A stretch of 64,000 nt of DNA, from assembly GCF_025971945.1 (NCBI RefSeq), contig NZ_JAPDHW010000004.1, positions 1-64,000 of the forward strand, read 5' to 3'. The notes below the pieces were generated by a model. The model was given only the letters and a program-made list of their open reading frames with translations. It made no database searches and was not told the origin of the DNA. Shown one piece after another: positions 61,534-64,000 of this stretch (position 1 is its first letter; each line of letters opens with the position of its first letter). The position numbers and the translations under genes are program-made. This DNA is from Chryseobacterium kimseyorum (GTDB taxonomy: Bacteria; Bacteroidota; Bacteroidia; Flavobacteriales; Weeksellaceae).

Positions 61534-61567
61534 AAAAAACGATTCCAAATTTGGAATCGTTTTTTTA
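61534..61567. terminator. Bidirectional terminator, 32-bp palindrome
   Basis: 61534-61565: arms AAAAAACGATTCCAAA and the complement, T runs on both strands; serves the convergent helicase gene. Confidence 0.93.
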
Positions 61568-62920
61568 TTATTTCTTTCTCTTAGATTTCGAGATTGCTTT
61601 CTGCTGTGCTCTGTTGGCCCCAAATTTCTTGGGTTCTTTCCTTTTTGACGGTCCGCCCCAGTTTTCTTTTTTGTTTTTGTCCTTCTTCTCATGGAAAGCA
61701 CCACCACCTTCGTAAAGTTTGCCCTGTGCCGGATTTTTCATTAAGATAACATCTTCTTCAGATACAATCTTTTTTGGATTGATTTTCACTTCAGCTGGGA
61801 AGTCGATATATTTTAATTCTTTATCCATCAGCAATTCGATGTCGAGAACCAGAGTTTCTTCTTTTTTCGCAACAAAAGTAATGGCTTTACCGTCCTTGTC
61901 TGCTCTACCCGTTCTACCGATTCTGTGAATATACTGTTCCGGAACTTCAGGAGTTTCAAAATTGATTACATGAGTAATATTTGAAATATCGAGACCTCTC
62001 GCCATAACGTCTGTGGTGATCAAACCTCTGATTTCTTCTTTTTCAAAGCTTTTCATCGCTTTCAATCTATAGTTCTGAGATTTGTTAGAGTGAATTACAT
62101 CAAATTCTTCAGGGAAAAGCTCATTGATCTTCGTGAATAATAAGTCTGAGTGCTTTTTGTTATTGGCAAAAATCAATACTTTAGACATATCTTCGTTATT
62201 CTTCAACAAATATTCAAGCAAATTGATTTTTGTATTAAAGTTTTCAACTTTGTAAGCAGTCTGCTCAATTTTTTCGAGTGGAGTTCCCGATTTTGCCAAT
62301 GAAATTTCGATAGGACCTGCGAAATACTGATCCAGCATTTCATCAACAGCTTCCGTCATGGTTGCTGAGAAAAGAATATTCTGTCTTTTTTCACGCATCA
62401 TTTCGAAAATGTGCGTCAACTGTGGTCTGAAACCTAAATTCAGCATCTCATCAAACTCATCAATAATCAGTTTCTGAACTTCCCTTAATGAAATAGCATT
62501 ATCAATCGCCAAATCCATAATACGCCCAGGAGTTCCGACTAAAATATCGCAACCGTCATTGAATAAAAGCTTTTGCGTATTGATATTTTTTCCACCGTAA
62601 ATTCCGATTACTCTTGCAGTAATATTTTCTGTCAGTTTTTCTACGATTTCTGTTACCTGAACGACCAATTCTCTTGTAGGAACCAAAACAACAACAGTTG
62701 GGTTTCCTGTTTTATTGTATTTCCAGGTCTTTAAAACCGGTAGAAGATACGCCAAAGTTTTCCCCGTTCCCGTCTGCGCAATTCCCATGACATCTCTTCC
62801 CGAAAGGATCGGTCCGATACTCTTCTCCTGAATTGGAGTAGGCTCAAATAAATTTAAATCAGCTAAAACATCAAGAACTTTAACCGGAAGATCAAAGTCT
62901 GCAAAAGTGAGTTTTTCCAT
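61568..62920 (-). CDS. DEAD-box RNA helicase
   Basis: 450 residues. Q motif region PTPIQEKSI (28-36), motif I AQTGTGKT (48-55), Ia PTRELVVQV, Ib GTPGRIMD, motif II IIDEFDEML with DEFD (154-157) in place of DEAD, motif III SATM, motif VI HRIGRTGRA: a complete core. The tail (about 400-450) is Lys-rich (KKDKNKKENW, SKSKRKK), like other flavobacterial RhlE/DbpA-type helicases. A TATCTTTG box (62925-62932 minus) is 4 bp from the ATG. Confidence 0.9.
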   Translation of the reverse strand: MEKLTFADFDLPVKVLDVLADLNLFEPTPIQEKSIGPILSGRDVMGIAQTGTGKTLAYLLPVLKTWKYNKTGNPTVVVLVPTRELVVQVTEIVEKLTENITARVIGIYGGKNINTQKLLFNDGCDILVGTPGRIMDLAIDNAISLREVQKLIIDEFDEMLNLGFRPQLTHIFEMMREKRQNILFSATMTEAVDEMLDQYFAGPIEISLAKSGTPLEKIEQTAYKVENFNTKINLLEYLLKNNEDMSKVLIFANNKKHSDLLFTKINELFPEEFDVIHSNKSQNYRLKAMKSFEKEEIRGLITTDVMARGLDISNITHVINFETPEVPEQYIHRIGRTGRADKDGKAITFVAKKEETLVLDIELLMDKELKYIDFPAEVKINPKKIVSEEDVILMKNPAQGKLYEGGGAFHEKKDKNKKENWGGPSKRKEPKKFGANRAQQKAISKSKRKK

Positions 62921-62924
62921 TTTG

Positions 62925-62932
62925 CAAAGATA
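62925..62932 (-). promoter_or_regulatory. Candidate -7 box at the helicase start
   Basis: TATCTTTG on the minus strand, 4 bases before the ATG; -33 not clear. With the MFS, pnuC and ppc genes it is one of four -7 boxes almost touching a start codon. Confidence 0.38.
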
Positions 62933-63038
62933 GGTAATTTTTATGATGGGTGTTGGATGTTTGAAGGTGGATGTTTAATGTCACATCGGGATACAGATTT
63001 CAATCAATCATCTGCGAAAATTAGAGGGCGAATAAAAA

Positions 63039-64000
63039 TTATTTTCTCGTAATTCTCAGCAAAAGAATAATCACCAGTAAAACAGAAAAGCAAAATCCTA
63101 AAACCGCTATTAAAGACATTTCTCCGATTCTCGGTCCAGATTCTGAAACGAAAACAATGGCCGTCGCAATGATATTTGCTCCCAAAACCATCGCTAAAAT
63201 TAAATTAATAATGCTAGATTTTATCAGCTGGTTCGTTTTCTCTATATTTTTAATCTCACTTGAAATCGTAAATTTATTATCATCCAGTTTCTGTAAAACA
63301 GAACGCAGTTCTTTGGGAATTTCATCTACATTATCTGTGAAATTCATCATTTTATCCATTCCGGATTTGAACAGTTTTTTCGGACTTATTTTTCTGGTCA
63401 GGATTTTTTTGGTGTACGGATGAAGACTTTTTACAACATCCAGGTCAGGATTAATGGTTCTTCCAACTCCCTCTATCAAACCAATACCTTTAAATAAAAG
63501 ATAAAAATAATCCGGCATATAAAGCCGATTATATTTCAACACGTCTTTCATTTTATTGATGATAATGTGTGGATCAATATCTTTCAGAGAAGTACTGTGA
63601 ACAAAATTCAAAACTTCATCTACATCATTTTCAAACTTTCTTTCATCCGGAATTTCATAGCTGACCGCCATTTTCTTAAGATAACGAACGATTTTGCTGG
63701 AATTTTTAGCCACGAAAGCGACAATCAGACTTTCAAGAATTTCTTTATCATTCGGCTGAATTTTTCCAACAGCTCCAAAGTCAATAAAAACTACTCTTCC
63801 ATCTCTTTTCACTAAAATATTTCCTGCGTGCGGATCAGCATGAAAGAAACCATAATCTAAAATCTGCGATACAAAAAGTCTCAGACCGACTTCTGAAACT
63901 ACTACCGGATCAATTTGATGTCTTAATAATTCCTGCTTATCGGTGACCTTAATTCCATCAATAAATTCCATACAGAGGACGTTATTGTTTGAGAATTCGT
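63039..64000 (-). CDS. UbiB/ABC1-family atypical kinase (5' end outside window)
   Basis: The frame is open through the right edge of the window (VLCMEFIDGIKVTD continues the family pattern before the internal Met at 63971), so the N-terminal part is missing. HADPHAGN and FIDFGAVG are the ABC1 catalytic-loop and DFG-like motifs; two C-terminal helices (about the last 60 residues: LILAMVLGANIIATAIVF and FCFSVLLVIILLL) anchor it in the membrane. UbiB-family proteins support quinone synthesis; in a menaquinone-using flavobacterium the precise role is unknown. Confidence 0.9.
   Translation of the reverse strand, partial: EFSNNNVLCMEFIDGIKVTDKQELLRHQIDPVVVSEVGLRLFVSQILDYGFFHADPHAGNILVKRDGRVVFIDFGAVGKIQPNDKEILESLIVAFVAKNSSKIVRYLKKMAVSYEIPDERKFENDVDEVLNFVHSTSLKDIDPHIIINKMKDVLKYNRLYMPDYFYLLFKGIGLIEGVGRTINPDLDVVKSLHPYTKKILTRKISPKKLFKSGMDKMMNFTDNVDEIPKELRSVLQKLDDNKFTISSEIKNIEKTNQLIKSSIINLILAMVLGANIIATAIVFVSESGPRIGEMSLIAVLGFCFSVLLVIILLLRITRK

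Noticed and set aside
1..64000. tRNA or rRNA genes
   Set aside because: No TTCGAATC-type T-arm with a clover-leaf or rRNA-like conserved block was seen on either strand; a covariance search would be decisive.

Overview
The window reads as a chromosomal segment of a flavobacterium close to Chryseobacterium (Bacteroidota, Weeksellaceae-like). This is inferred from the low GC content, promoters of the TAnnTTTG type with no Shine-Dalgarno sequences, a fused SecDF, two secreted proteins with C-terminal type IX secretion (T9SS) sorting domains, a Bacteroidota-type carbamoyltransferase in the arginine pathway, and many SusC-era style outer-membrane barrels and small lipoproteins. No rRNA, tRNA, CRISPR array, prophage or intact insertion sequence was found. 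Most of the window is ordinary core genome; the unusual material lies in the intergenic DNA and in the 9.8-22.6 kb module.

Left part (0.6-9.7 kb): an arginine operon on the minus strand, in transcription order GNAT acyltransferase, argG, argC, argD, argF', argB, argE, argH. The carbamoyltransferase carries Val at the position that separates acetylornithine from succinylornithine enzymes, which predicts an N-succinyl pathway; the leading GNAT is the obvious candidate for the missing first acylation step. The operon's gaps are filled with repeats: two copies of a ~210-240 bp interspersed repeat, a ~160 bp element with terminal inverted repeats, and two kinds of REP-like hairpin.

9.8-22.6 kb: a plus-strand short-chain carboxylate module. 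It has a transposase-derived zinc-ribbon/HTH protein, a porin-like outer-membrane protein, an MHS-type MFS permease with a large extra loop, a DUF6814-type small membrane protein, a 64-residue two-helix membrane protein translationally coupled to a Na+/solute symporter-histidine kinase fusion, a receiver-only response regulator, propionyl-CoA and acetyl-CoA synthetases, and a GNAT acetyltransferase between them. It resembles the CrbS/CrbR (MxtR/ErdR) acetate switch of proteobacteria but lacks a DNA-binding output domain. A REP-associated tyrosine transposase with one nonsense codon, flanked by opposed REP hairpins, sits between kinase and regulator.

22.8-43 kb: housekeeping genes: Rsh (ppGpp), NhaA, YihY-type membrane protein, RlmH, TrmL, TPR protein, PAP2 phosphatase, TatA, Tet-type MFS, SecDF, a T9SS-exported sugar dehydrogenase followed by a 7-bp tandem repeat, HemN, an SASA esterase, an Asp-box protein and an amino-acid permease.

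43-64 kb: PnuC with a Tyr/Asn-rich lipoprotein, DapF, MltG, a TonB-receptor-like barrel, a sugar-nucleotide/envelope set (cytidylyltransferase, GalE, DegT aminotransferase), a T9SS subtilase, PEP carboxylase, three paralogous two-helix membrane proteins around a DUF6452-like lipoprotein, an iron alcohol dehydrogenase with a palindrome at its start codon, an SGNH hydrolase, a DEAD-box helicase and a truncated UbiB-family kinase. Strong intrinsic terminators mark many operon ends.
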